Shown here: one piece after another, positions 1 to 8,735 of the stretch
How positions within the stretch are numbered: position 1 is the stretch's first letter
Layout: each line of letters starts with the position of its first letter
NCBI RefSeq assembly: GCF_036492635.1
Contig: NZ_AP025305.1
Location: 2,418,001 to 2,482,000, forward strand
Reading direction: 5' to 3'
Source: Aureibacter tunicatorum
GTDB lineage: Bacteria > Bacteroidota > Bacteroidia > Cytophagales > Cyclobacteriaceae
DNA: 64,000 bases
Position numbers and translations under genes: made by a program
The notes under the pieces: model-generated
What the model was told of the DNA's origin: nothing
The model's input: only the letters and a program-made list of their open reading frames with translations
The model's database searches: none

Positions 1-1
1 T

Positions 2-169
2 TCAAATAGCTTATGCCAAATTCATTCTAGAAAGGTTGTTAACTTGAATTTCATTGATAGGATTTCTTCTTCAAACAGAAGAACTATCATATTGAAAAAT
101 AATGTAGAAATGAAAATTTCAAGGAGTAGATATTATCAATTGAAATACATGCTGAAAAGCAAAAAATAG
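2..169 (+). CDS. LytTR-type DNA-binding regulator, 3' end only
   Basis: Reading frame 2 is open from the left edge to a TAG at 167-169 and gives 55 residues. These have the shape of the end of a LytTR DNA-binding domain: an Ile-His-Ser stretch, Val-Val-Asn-Leu, an Ile-Asp-Arg-Ile strand, a strand ending Lys-Ile-Ser-Arg-Ser-Arg, and a last helix with Leu-Lys. LytTR regulators such as AgrA and ComE commonly control bacteriocin and quorum-sensing genes. The gene stops 64 bases before precursor A on the same strand, so it is a plausible regulator of the lanthipeptide cluster. The receiver or membrane part would lie left of the window. The fragment is short, so the family call rests on pattern recognition alone. 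Confidence 0.7.
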   Translation, partial: SNSLCQIHSRKVVNLNFIDRISSSNRRTIILKNNVEMKISRSRYYQLKYMLKSKK

Positions 170-183
170 TGCCAATGAGTGAA

Positions 184-211
184 AAGGATGACGCCACTAT
201 AAATGCAATCC
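184..211 (+). repeat. Leader repeat copy 1, upstream of precursor A
   Basis: A 28-base segment that recurs with one mismatch at 8451-8478 upstream of precursor B. It ends 22 bases before the precursor A start codon. The core shared by both copies is cgccactataaatgcaatcc. It lies in the 5' leader and could be a regulatory or translational-control element, or simply part of the duplication that produced the two precursor genes. Confidence 0.7.
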
Positions 212-233
212 GAGGAAATTTAATTTTAAAAAA

Positions 234-422
234 ATGAAAAAGTTAAAAAAACTAGCACTTAAAAAAAATGTTCTTTCTGAATTGACAAATGAAGAACAAG
301 GAGGATTAAGAGGTGGAGGTACATCAAGACGAAATTGTACAGGTTTTCTTTGCTGTGACCCTTCAGGCGGAGAAGGAAGTTACAGAGCGTGCCATAGCGA
401 AAAAGGAGCATTGTGTAGATAA
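234..422 (+). CDS. Class I lanthipeptide precursor A
   Basis: A 62-residue ribosomal peptide with a basic amphipathic leader (residues 1-28) ending in Gly-Gly-Leu-Arg-Gly-Gly, the double-Gly type site cut by C39 exporters. The predicted core of 34 residues has five Cys and six Ser/Thr, suitable for several (methyl)lanthionine rings, and one Lys followed by Gly. The leader differs from that of precursor B at only four of 28 positions, while the cores are unrelated except for the first Gly-Thr. It is followed by a 12-bp hairpin and then the dehydratase gene. The ATG overlaps the stop of a possible 20-codon upstream ORF starting at 175. The exact cleavage point and ring pattern are inferred. Confidence 0.88.
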   Translation: MKKLKKLALKKNVLSELTNEEQGGLRGGGTSRRNCTGFLCCDPSGGEGSYRACHSEKGALCR

Positions 423-431
423 TCGAAATTT

Positions 432-460
432 TAAAGCAACTCATTTTTTGAGTTGCTTTA
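432..460 (+). terminator. Hairpin after precursor A (attenuator or processing site)
   Basis: A perfect 12-bp stem (432-443 with 449-460) with a five-T loop. No T-run follows, so it more likely protects the precursor mRNA 3' end or acts as a partial terminator than as a full stop. Such an element would let the precursor be made in excess over the enzymes encoded just downstream. Confidence 0.65.
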
Positions 461-482
461 TCACTGAAAAGCATATTTAAGC

Positions 483-2696
483 ATGAATTATATTAATCAA
501 ATAATTCCTTTTAGTAAGTTTATTTATAGAGTCCCACAATTCTCTTTATCTTCACTTTCAGATAATTATAATGATTTAGGGAATTATATAAATGGTTTTT
601 TATTAAATAAAGAATTTCTGGAGTCGTTATACATTGCTTCAAGTGATTTGTATAATGAGTTAGAAAATTATGATCATAGTAATGAAAAGATAAACTTGTC
701 ATTTTTAAAATATTTATTGAGGTCTCATGTGAGGTGCACTCCATTTGGGTTATTCGCGGGTGTTGGGATTGGCGATATCTCAAATAAAGAAAAATCGGAA
801 ATAATATTAAATAAGACATGCAAGTATAAATCGCATACTAGGGTTGATATGGGTTTTTTGTCAAAAATATTAGATGCCAATATTTTAAGCGATAAAGATT
901 TAAAGACTAAGTCACAATATTATCCCTCAACAAGTGCTTATACCGTTATGAATGAAATGCGATATACTGAGTATAAGTATAAAAGTGATTATAGAAAATA
1001 TTTTCTGACATCTGTTGAGAGAGATGAGGCTTTGGAGCATGTGTTAAATATTTCTAAAAAGGGTGTTAAATATGTGGATCTAGTAAGTAGTTTGGTCAAT
1101 GAGTATATTGATGAAAAGGACGCTAGGGATTATATTGATGAATTGATACAAAGTCAGATTTTAATAAGTGAATTGTCTCCAAGTGTTAATGGTGATGATT
1201 TGTTGCATCAGATTATTATAAAATGTCAAAGATTGCTTTCTCCCAAGCATGAGCTTGTATTGAGCTTATGTAGGGTTAGAGACCGGTTAAGAATGATAGA
1301 TTCGAAACCGATAGGTAGGGAGATAAGTGATTATGAATATATTAAAGGGCTGTTGAATGAATTGAATTCAGATGATATAGTAAACAAATCAATTTTTCAG
1401 TCTGATCTATATGTAACTTCAAATAAAGCTGAGTTATCGATTTCTTTATTAGATGACTTAAAAAAAGGTATTGATGTGTTAAATAGACTAACTCCTTATA
1501 AAAAAGATGAAAATATTGCGAATTTCATTGAAGAGTTTTATAAGAGGTATGAAGATGAAGAAGTCCCATTAGTTCAGGTATTGGATGTTGATACCGGTTT
1601 AGGCTTTCCAGTGTCTCAAGATAATGATATTTCACCACTGGTGAATGGAATTCATAAATCTACAAAAAATGAAAATGTAACCTCTGTTAGTACATTTGAC
1701 AAACTACTAATGAAGAAGTTGTCAAATATAAGAAATAATGAGATTGTAATAGATGAAGATGATTTGAAGGAATTTGATTCAAACTGGGAAAGGTTTCCAG
1801 ATACTATTTATTCTATGATTGAGGTTGTGTATGATGAGAATAGACCATTGATAATAATGAGTGGTTGTGGAGCAAACTCATCAAAACTTTTGGGGCGATT
1901 TTGTTATGGAAATGAAGAAATTCATCAATTTGTTCAGCAAATGGTGGATAAAGAAACAAGCATGTCATACAATAATGAAGTATTGGCTGAAATTGCTCAT
2001 CTGCCACAAGAGAGAATAGGCAACATATTGCAAAAGCCAAGCATTCGAAAATTTGAAATTCCTTATTTATCACACTCAGAATGTGATGAAGATAATACTA
2101 TACCAATTACGGATTTATATATATCGATAAGGAATAGAGATCAAATTGTATTAAGGTCAAAGACTTTGAATAAAGAAATAAAAACTAGGTTAACTACTGC
2201 TCATAATTATTATTCATCAGCTTCATTGCCTATATATTACTTTTTATGCGCATTGCAAGAGTATGACAAGAAAAATTCATTATATGTAAGCTATGGAGAG
2301 GTGTTTTCCGATAAAATTTTTTTCCCTAGAGTGAGATATGAGAATATAATTCTTTATTCTGCAAAATGGATTTTAAAGAGAGATTTTTTTGACAATATAT
2401 TATCTCATAAAAGCTTTCTTAAACAAAAAGAAGAACTATTGAAACTACTTAATAAATTCTTTGTGCCTGGAAGAGTTACTATTGGCAGTAATGATAATAA
2501 AATTCTTATTGATTTCGATAATGATTATTCGATTAAACTTTTTTTGAAAGAAGCAATCAAGGGGAGGCAAATAATTTTAACAGAGTTTCTTCATTCAGAG
2601 GATCATTCTCTAATTATTAATGAAAATGGAGAAGCATTTACGAATGAATTAATATTAGGGTTTTATAATAATACAAAGAATGGAAATGAAAAATGA
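483..2696 (+). CDS. LanB dehydratase, glutamylation subunit (split)
   Basis: A 737-residue protein of the lantibiotic dehydratase N-terminal family. The signature Arg-Cys-Thr-Pro-Phe-Gly-Leu-Phe-Ala-Gly lies near residue 84. In class I lanthipeptide pathways this domain uses glutamyl-tRNA to glutamylate Ser and Thr of the precursor before elimination to Dha/Dhb. Usual LanB proteins are about 1000 residues. Here the protein stops before the SpaB_C elimination domain, which is a separate gene at 3905. A split LanB is known from the pinensin cluster of Chitinophaga. The gene overlaps the LanC gene by 17 bases, suggesting translational coupling. The product should be cytoplasmic and work with LanC. 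Confidence 0.9.
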   Translation: MNYINQIIPFSKFIYRVPQFSLSSLSDNYNDLGNYINGFLLNKEFLESLYIASSDLYNELENYDHSNEKINLSFLKYLLRSHVRCTPFGLFAGVGIGDISNKEKSEIILNKTCKYKSHTRVDMGFLSKILDANILSDKDLKTKSQYYPSTSAYTVMNEMRYTEYKYKSDYRKYFLTSVERDEALEHVLNISKKGVKYVDLVSSLVNEYIDEKDARDYIDELIQSQILISELSPSVNGDDLLHQIIIKCQRLLSPKHELVLSLCRVRDRLRMIDSKPIGREISDYEYIKGLLNELNSDDIVNKSIFQSDLYVTSNKAELSISLLDDLKKGIDVLNRLTPYKKDENIANFIEEFYKRYEDEEVPLVQVLDVDTGLGFPVSQDNDISPLVNGIHKSTKNENVTSVSTFDKLLMKKLSNIRNNEIVIDEDDLKEFDSNWERFPDTIYSMIEVVYDENRPLIIMSGCGANSSKLLGRFCYGNEEIHQFVQQMVDKETSMSYNNEVLAEIAHLPQERIGNILQKPSIRKFEIPYLSHSECDEDNTIPITDLYISIRNRDQIVLRSKTLNKEIKTRLTTAHNYYSSASLPIYYFLCALQEYDKKNSLYVSYGEVFSDKIFFPRVRYENIILYSAKWILKRDFFDNILSHKSFLKQKEELLKLLNKFFVPGRVTIGSNDNKILIDFDNDYSIKLFLKEAIKGRQIILTEFLHSEDHSLIINENGEAFTNELILGFYNNTKNGNEK

Positions 2697-3885
2697 TTCA
2701 AAAAGATCTGTTGAAGAAGCATTAAATATTCTTTTGTTTAAGGTTAAGAATAAACAGATAAAAGATAATGATTCGATAGGGCTTTATGGAGGTAACTCAG
2801 GAGCTGGTTTGTTAATGGCTTTGGCATATTCCGCATTTGGTGATGAAAGCTATTTAGAAAAAGCTACAGAAATTTTTAATAATATTATTACGCAATTGGG
2901 AGAAACTGAGTATTTGAATCCTTATTTTTCAACTGGTGTGTCAGGATGGGCTCACGTATTAAATTATTTATCAAAGAAAAATATTCTGGATGTAGATGCG
3001 GATGATTACCTTGAAGACATAGATCCTTATCTATATAAAAATATGTTATATTTAATAGAGCAAAATGACGATGATCTATTGAACGGGGCATTAGGAATAG
3101 GTGTGTATTTTTTAAATAGAAATTTAAAAGAGTATATAGACCCGCTAATTTCTTATTTAGATAAAACAAAAGTGAATACCGTTAGTGGCTTGATGTGGGA
3201 GTATTCAAAGCCCGATGATATGGATAATAAAGTGATAAACTTTGGATTGTCGCACGGTATAGCAGGGAAAATATTCTTTTTGGCGAAATGTTATTCGATT
3301 GGAATTAATAAAGAAAAGTGTTTTGCTTTAATCGATGGAGCTGTGAATTTTTTGATGAATAATCAACAGAAACAGGAATCGGTTGAATCGTGTTTTCCAA
3401 ATACAATCTTGAGTTCGGACTTTTTTTCAAATAAACACACTCCTCAAAATAGCCGATTGGCTTGGTGCTATGGAGATCTGGGAATCTGGTACACATTATA
3501 TTTTACAGCTAAAGTTCTAAATGATGAGAGTTTAAAGGCTAGTGCGACTAAGGGACTATTGAAAACAGGCCAAAGAAGGTCATTGAAAAAAAATAAAGTC
3601 GTTGATGCAGGTTTTTGTCATGGTTCTTCTGGCATTTTTTATATTTTTTATAAAATGTGGTATGAGACAAATAATAAAGAATTTTTAGATATATCAAATT
3701 ACTGGTTGAATGAAACTATGAATTTTGGAAGTAAACAGTTCAAGTTTTTAGTCGGTGATTTTGAAGAAAGGGGTTTTAAAGAGTGCGATAGTTTACTGGA
3801 GGGAGATATTGGTGTTGCTATGGTGTATCTGACTTTTTTAAATCCGAAACATATGGATTGGGAATCTTGTATGATGCTATCTTGA
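2680..3885 (+). CDS. LanC-like lanthionine cyclase
   Basis: A 401-residue protein of the LanC family, which adds Cys thiols to dehydroalanine or dehydrobutyrine to close thioether rings. The zinc ligands expected for the family are visible: Cys263 in Trp-Cys-Tyr-Gly, and Cys313-His314 in Phe-Cys-His-Gly. His192 in Ser-His-Gly-Ile-Ala-Gly matches the conserved active-site His. Repeated Gly-rich motifs fit the alpha/alpha toroid, and the length is normal. It sits between the two halves of the dehydratase, with the start inside the end of the first half. An in-frame ATG six bases further in (2686) is an alternative start. Confidence 0.92.
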   Translation: MEMKNDSKRSVEEALNILLFKVKNKQIKDNDSIGLYGGNSGAGLLMALAYSAFGDESYLEKATEIFNNIITQLGETEYLNPYFSTGVSGWAHVLNYLSKKNILDVDADDYLEDIDPYLYKNMLYLIEQNDDDLLNGALGIGVYFLNRNLKEYIDPLISYLDKTKVNTVSGLMWEYSKPDDMDNKVINFGLSHGIAGKIFFLAKCYSIGINKEKCFALIDGAVNFLMNNQQKQESVESCFPNTILSSDFFSNKHTPQNSRLAWCYGDLGIWYTLYFTAKVLNDESLKASATKGLLKTGQRRSLKKNKVVDAGFCHGSSGIFYIFYKMWYETNNKEFLDISNYWLNETMNFGSKQFKFLVGDFEERGFKECDSLLEGDIGVAMVYLTFLNPKHMDWESCMMLS

Positions 3886-3904
3886 AATTTATTATCAAAG
3901 AAAT

Positions 3905-4807
3905 ATGAACTTAAAAAGAAACTTTATACCAGGGGATGAATGGCTTTATTTCAAAATTTACTCTGGAGTAAAAACACTAGAAAAAATATTAATAAATGAG
4001 ATTTATCCGCTTTCTAATTTTTTACTAGAAAATGGAATAATTGATAAATTTTTTTTTATAAGATATTTTGATTCTGATAATCATATTAGACTTAGGTTTC
4101 ATATCGCAAATGATAATGAAGAATCTATAGCTGTTTTAATTAAGAAATTAAATGCGTGTATTTTACCTTATATAGAAAATAGACTGGTTTGGGATTTAAG
4201 TGTCAATACCTATAAACGAGAGTTAGAAAGGTATGGAATCGGAACAATGGAAGATATTGAAACATTGTTTTATGTTAATAGTCTTGATATTCTTTCATAT
4301 ATAAATTATGAGTATGAGGCTGAAGTTGGAGAGGATTCTCGATTGCTTTGGTGTATAAAGTATATTGATTTATTGTTGTCTAAATTTTCTTATTCATTAA
4401 ATCAAAAAGGTGACATAATTAGCTATTTGTCAAAGGGGTATGAAGTGGAGTTTGATATGAATAAGGATATGAAAATTATTTTAGACAAGAAGTATCGAGA
4501 AAAGAAAATGAAAATTGAAGATTATTTGTTGCTAGATGATAATAAAAATCACAATGTGAAAAATTCTTTGGAAGAAGTAACGATAAGTAAAATAATAGTA
4601 AAAACTAGTGGTGAAGGTGAAATCAATAATTTGCTTTCTAGCATAATACATATGCATGTTAATAGGCTGTTTAGGTCAAAGCAAAGAGTATATGAGTTTT
4701 TGATTTTGTATATGATGAAAAAATTATACTCTTCAATGAAAATACGGGTTGATCATGATAATAAGTGGAGAGATTATTTTGAATTGGAGTGTTTAGAAAC
4801 TAGATAG
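3905..4807 (+). CDS. LanB elimination subunit (SpaB_C / thiopeptide-type)
   Basis: A 300-residue stand-alone protein of the thiopeptide-type bacteriocin biosynthesis family, equivalent to the C-terminal third of LanB. Features seen are the N-terminal Trp-Leu-Tyr-Phe-Lys-Ile strand, the Ile-Arg-Leu-Arg-Phe strand near residue 60, and a C-terminal helix with His-Met-His-Val-Asn-Arg-Leu typical of this family. It should remove glutamate from glutamylated Ser/Thr to give dehydro amino acids and so needs the 737-residue partner encoded at 483. Together the two add up to a normal full-length LanB. It starts 19 bases after LanC in the same operon. Confidence 0.88.
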   Translation: MNLKRNFIPGDEWLYFKIYSGVKTLEKILINEIYPLSNFLLENGIIDKFFFIRYFDSDNHIRLRFHIANDNEESIAVLIKKLNACILPYIENRLVWDLSVNTYKRELERYGIGTMEDIETLFYVNSLDILSYINYEYEAEVGEDSRLLWCIKYIDLLLSKFSYSLNQKGDIISYLSKGYEVEFDMNKDMKIILDKKYREKKMKIEDYLLLDDNKNHNVKNSLEEVTISKIIVKTSGEGEINNLLSSIIHMHVNRLFRSKQRVYEFLILYMMKKLYSSMKIRVDHDNKWRDYFELECLETR

Positions 4808-4844
4808 TTTTTTAGAAAAATTGAATGTTGATAAGTAAAAATAG

Positions 4845-7058
4845 ATGATTAAATTTCCTTTTTATAAACAATTGGATTCAATGGATTGTGGACCTAGTTC
4901 TTTGCGAATGATTGCAAAGTTCTATGGCAAAACTTATAGTTTACAATTTCTAAGAGATTTATCTTATTTAAGTAGAGATGGTGTATCGATGTTGGGTCTA
5001 AGCGATGCTGCTGAAAAAATAGGTTTTATCACTAAGGCTTATAGATTAACTTGGGATCAATTGGAAAAAGAGGCGATTTTGCCATGTATTATTCATTGGA
5101 ATGATGAACACTTCGTTGTCTTATATAAAATAAAAACAAAAAAAAATAAAAAATATATTCATGTAGCAGATCCTAATCAAGGTTTATTGAAATATAGTAA
5201 AAAAGAGTTTTTAAATTCATGGAGTAAAGATGGAGCGTTAGGTGAGAGGTTTGGGAATGTTTTATTATTAGAACCAACACCTGATTTTTATGATGCTGGC
5301 AACGAAGATAATAATAAACAAAACTTATCATATCTATTGAAATATATAAGACCTTATAAAAAGTATATATTTCAATTAGTGCTTGGTATGTTAACAGGTA
5401 CCTTGATAGGACTTATTTTTCCATTTTTAACTCAGTCCATAGTGGATAAAGGGATATCTAATAATAATTTATCCTTTATTAGTATGGTTCTAGTGGCGCA
5501 ATTTATTTTGATTGTAGGTCAAACAGCAAATGAAATAATACGAAATTGGTTGATGTTGCATGTAACATCCCGAGTCAGTATATCTTTGTTGTCTAATTTT
5601 TTAATAAAGCTAATGAAGTTGCCAATAGCTTATTTTGATATAAAGCTATTAGGAGATATTATACAACGAATGGAGGACCATCAGCGAATACAGTATTTTC
5701 TTACAAATGGATTAATAAATATAATATTTGCTGGGATCACCGTCATAATATATGCGTTGATTATGGCTAAATATCAATTAGATATTTTATTGATTTTTTT
5801 GATTGGAAGTGCTATTTATATAGTCTGGGTATTGTTATTTTTAAAATCAAGAAGGGATCTTGATTATAAGCAATTTCAACAATCATCTAAGAATCAAAGC
5901 AATATAATTCAACTGGTAACAGGTATGCAGGAGATTAAGATGAATGGATGTGAAAAACAAAAAAGATGGGAATGGGAAAAAACACAAGCTCGATTATATA
6001 AGATAAGCTTAAAAAGTATGTCATTAGATCAATTTCAGTATGTGGGGGCTACTTTTATAAATCATTCAAAAGATATTTTAATTTCATTTTTGGTGGCTAG
6101 ATCTGTGGTGCAAGGTCAAATGACATTAGGCATGATGATGGCTGTACAATATTTAATAGGCCAGCTCAACGCTCCTATTCAACAATTTATAAGTTTCGCA
6201 CAGTCAGCTCAAGATGCTAAAATCAGTTTAGAAAGGTTGGGCGAAATTCATGATCAAGATGATGAAGAAGGTATTGAGCAAAATAAACTCTATAGTATTC
6301 CAAAGTCAGAGAACATTTTATTAAGAAACTTAACTTTTCAATATGAAGGCCCACATTCAAAAAAAATATTAGAGGATGTTAATTTTGAAATTTTGCCAGG
6401 TAAGATAACTGCAATTGTAGGCACCAGTGGAAGTGGTAAAAGCACCTTGATGAAGTTGATATTAGGCAATTATAATCCAACTGTTGGAGAAGTATTATTG
6501 AATGGCATAAGAATAAATAACTATAGTTCAAGGGAATGGAGGAAAAGCTGTGGAGTTGTTATGCAAGAGGGGTTTATTTTTTCAGATAGCATTATAAATA
6601 ATATATGTGTGAGCGACGACTATCCGAACTTAGAGAAGTTTAATAAGGCTCTAGAGGTTTCTAATTTGAAAGAATATATAGAAAGTCTTCCGCTTGGTTA
6701 TGAAACAAAAATAGGCAGTGATGGTCATGGCTTGAGCACAGGACAAAAACAACGAATACTTATAGCAAGATCTGTTTATAAAAATCCAGATTATTTGTTT
6801 TTTGATGAGGCGACAAATGCGTTGGACGCAAATAATGAAAGAGTAATTATGGAAAACTTGGAACAGTTTTTTAAAGGTAGAACAGTCTTGATTGTAGCTC
6901 ATAGATTAAGCACTGTAAAAAATGCGAACCAAATAATAGTGCTTAATAATGGCAAATTGGTGGAAAAGGGAAATCATGAAGAGTTGATTTCTAATAAAAG
7001 TGAATATTACAACTTGGTAAAGGATCAACTAGAAATGGAAAGCAATTTAATTTATTAA
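4845..7058 (+). CDS. C39 peptidase-containing ABC exporter (LanT-like)
   Basis: A 737-residue bifunctional exporter. The N-terminal C39 domain carries Gln9, catalytic Cys15 in Met-Asp-Cys-Gly, His89 in Glu-His-Phe-Val-Val-Leu and Asp109 in Ala-Asp-Pro. It is followed by a six-helix membrane domain (about 170-450) and an ATP-binding domain with Walker A Gly-Thr-Ser-Gly-Ser-Gly-Lys-Ser-Thr, signature Leu-Ser-Thr-Gly-Gln and Walker B ending Phe-Phe-Asp-Glu. This class cleaves leaders after a double Gly and exports the core across the inner membrane, matching both precursors. The HlyD adaptor follows 18 bases later. A TolC-like outer-membrane partner is not encoded in the window. Confidence 0.94.
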   Translation: MIKFPFYKQLDSMDCGPSSLRMIAKFYGKTYSLQFLRDLSYLSRDGVSMLGLSDAAEKIGFITKAYRLTWDQLEKEAILPCIIHWNDEHFVVLYKIKTKKNKKYIHVADPNQGLLKYSKKEFLNSWSKDGALGERFGNVLLLEPTPDFYDAGNEDNNKQNLSYLLKYIRPYKKYIFQLVLGMLTGTLIGLIFPFLTQSIVDKGISNNNLSFISMVLVAQFILIVGQTANEIIRNWLMLHVTSRVSISLLSNFLIKLMKLPIAYFDIKLLGDIIQRMEDHQRIQYFLTNGLINIIFAGITVIIYALIMAKYQLDILLIFLIGSAIYIVWVLLFLKSRRDLDYKQFQQSSKNQSNIIQLVTGMQEIKMNGCEKQKRWEWEKTQARLYKISLKSMSLDQFQYVGATFINHSKDILISFLVARSVVQGQMTLGMMMAVQYLIGQLNAPIQQFISFAQSAQDAKISLERLGEIHDQDDEEGIEQNKLYSIPKSENILLRNLTFQYEGPHSKKILEDVNFEILPGKITAIVGTSGSGKSTLMKLILGNYNPTVGEVLLNGIRINNYSSREWRKSCGVVMQEGFIFSDSIINNICVSDDYPNLEKFNKALEVSNLKEYIESLPLGYETKIGSDGHGLSTGQKQRILIARSVYKNPDYLFFDEATNALDANNERVIMENLEQFFKGRTVLIVAHRLSTVKNANQIIVLNNGKLVEKGNHEELISNKSEYYNLVKDQLEMESNLIY

Positions 7059-7076
7059 GTAAATTTATAATATATT

Positions 7077-8369
7077 ATGCCTGACAATAATACAGATGAT
7101 TTTCACAGTGATGAGATTCAGGAAATAATGGGAAGTGTTCCTAGTGTGATTGTAACATGGGGCATGAGTATTATATTCATGGTTTTAGTGATTTTAATCA
7201 TAGGGAGCTATTTTTTCAAATATCCTGTTGTTGTAAAAGTACCATCTATCATAACGACTTATCAAACACCCGTTGTGCTTGAGGCTAGAATCAATGGCAA
7301 AATAGAGCAGATATTAATTAATGATAAAGATACTGTTAGTAAAGGGGATCTTATTGCGGTAATTAAGGGTACTGCGAATTTCAAAAAAATATTAGCGGTG
7401 GAAAATCAAATAAAGCAAGTTCAACTTTTCAATACAATGGACAGTAGCTTGAATTCAAGCTTATTATATAATTTCGATTCCCTTGGCGAGTTGCAATATG
7501 CATATTCAAAACTCAAAAAGACTATTAGAGAGTACAATCATTTTTTAGAACAAGAACATATTCCTAAAAAAATAAAGAATTTGGAGTTGCAATTGATAAA
7601 ACACAAAGAAGTTCGTGATATTCAGTCAATGCAGCATAAATTAATCCACGAAGAAGTAGAACTAAGCAAAAAGGCTTTTGAAAGGGATTCTACATTATTT
7701 GCTATGAGTGCTTATATGATTTCACAAGCAGAATATGAGAAGTCAAAACAGTTATATACTCAAAAAATAGCTAAAGTTGTAAGCTTTGAAGTAAAATTAA
7801 AAAATAATGATATCACCTTATTGAATATTGAAGACAATTTGCTAAACCTGAAAATTGAGCAAGAAAAATTAATGAAAGAACAAAAGTGGTCGATTGAAGA
7901 GCAAAAAGAATCATTATTAGCTGAAATTCAAGAGTGGAAATTAAACTATTTGATAACCTCTCCTATAGATGGAGTGGCAAGTCAAACAAACATGTGGAGT
8001 GAGAATCAAAGTGTGAAAATTGGAGATCGAGTATCAACAGTTATACCTTATAATGAATCGAAAATCATAGTAAAAGTCATAATTCCTAATGAAAAGATTG
8101 GTAATATTAAAATTGGCCAATCCGTGTTTATAAAGTTGGAAGGATTCCCTTATATGGAGTTTGGTATGCTGGAAGGATATTTAAGCAGAATTTCTTTAGT
8201 GCCTGAAAAAAATAGCTACATAGGGATGGTTCAATTGAATGAAGGAATGTGCACTACGTACGATAAACGACTTAAGTTTATTCAGGAGATGGAAGGTGTT
8301 GCAGAAATAGTGACAAAAGATTCAAGAGCTATAGAACGATTTATATTGCCACTAAGAAATTTTTTATAA
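7077..8369 (+). CDS. HlyD-family membrane fusion protein
   Basis: A 430-residue periplasmic adaptor. One transmembrane helix lies near residues 22-45, followed by a first half of a biotinyl/lipoyl-like domain (about 60-100), a long charged helical hairpin rich in Lys, Glu and Gln (about 145-290), the second lipoyl half (Ser-Pro-Ile-Asp-Gly) and a beta-barrel domain. Proteins of this kind bridge C39 exporters to an outer-membrane channel. It lies directly downstream of the exporter on the same strand, so the pair should export the mature lanthipeptides. The C-terminus ends in a hydrophobic Leu-Pro-Leu-Arg-Asn-Phe-Leu tail. Confidence 0.9.
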   Translation: MPDNNTDDFHSDEIQEIMGSVPSVIVTWGMSIIFMVLVILIIGSYFFKYPVVVKVPSIITTYQTPVVLEARINGKIEQILINDKDTVSKGDLIAVIKGTANFKKILAVENQIKQVQLFNTMDSSLNSSLLYNFDSLGELQYAYSKLKKTIREYNHFLEQEHIPKKIKNLELQLIKHKEVRDIQSMQHKLIHEEVELSKKAFERDSTLFAMSAYMISQAEYEKSKQLYTQKIAKVVSFEVKLKNNDITLLNIEDNLLNLKIEQEKLMKEQKWSIEEQKESLLAEIQEWKLNYLITSPIDGVASQTNMWSENQSVKIGDRVSTVIPYNESKIIVKVIIPNEKIGNIKIGQSVFIKLEGFPYMEFGMLEGYLSRISLVPEKNSYIGMVQLNEGMCTTYDKRLKFIQEMEGVAEIVTKDSRAIERFILPLRNFL

Positions 8370-8450
8370 CTCTAATGGGAAGTTTGAAATTAATTTTCAA
8401 GAATCAATAGTTTTTTATTATAAAAATATTTGGCACGAAGAGACAGTGAT

Positions 8451-8478
8451 AAGGATGTCGCCACTATAAATGCAATCC
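8451..8478 (+). repeat. Leader repeat copy 2, upstream of precursor B
   Basis: This is the second copy of the 28-base leader element seen at 184-211 (one mismatch, A to T at the eighth base). It ends 26 bases before the precursor B start. Here the repeat is in frame with the precursor and could be read from a TTG at 8430, whereas in copy 1 that frame ends at the precursor ATG. Confidence 0.7.
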
Positions 8479-8504
8479 ATTATGTAATTAAGTTAAATTT
8501 AAAA

Positions 8505-8660
8505 ATGAAAAAGTTAAAAAAATTAGCATTAAAAAAAGACGTATTGTCTGAATTATCAAAAGAAGCACAAGGTGGATTGAGGGGAGGTGGAACCAGAAAA
8601 TGCTCTGACAATTGCCCTACTAATTTGACTTGCCCAGACCCAACTACTTTTAAGTCTTAA
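8505..8660 (+). CDS. Class I lanthipeptide precursor B
   Basis: A 51-residue precursor with a leader nearly identical to that of precursor A (residues 1-28, ending in Gly-Gly-Leu-Arg-Gly-Gly). The 23-residue predicted core starts Gly-Thr-Arg-Lys-Cys and has three Cys, seven Ser/Thr, three Pro and two Lys. I chose the ATG at 8505 because homology to precursor A begins exactly there. An in-frame TTG at 8430 would add 25 residues and is less likely. It lies after the exporter genes and directly before the hydroxylase/glycosyltransferase fusion, so it is the likeliest substrate of that enzyme. The core is too short to predict rings with confidence. Confidence 0.87.
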   Translation: MKKLKKLALKKDVLSELSKEAQGGLRGGGTRKCSDNCPTNLTCPDPTTFKS

Positions 8661-8684
8661 TAGTATAATTATAATTTAGTTATT

Positions 8685-8719
8685 GAAAGTGTTTCGTATT
8701 TAGTTATTGAAACACTTTC
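8685..8719 (+). terminator. Hairpin after precursor B
   Basis: An 11-bp perfect stem (8685-8695 with 8709-8719) and a 13-nt AT-rich loop, located 24 bases after the precursor B stop. As after precursor A there is no T-run. The shared layout of precursor, hairpin and enzyme gene suggests mRNA stabilisation or partial attenuation. Confidence 0.6.
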
Positions 8720-8735
8720 TTAGATAAATTTTAAA

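Noticed and set aside
8430-8504. N-terminal extension of precursor B from TTG 8430
   Set aside because: Similarity to precursor A as a leader begins at ATG 8505, and copy 1 of the shared upstream element is not in frame with its precursor, so the extension is unlikely to be part of the leader.
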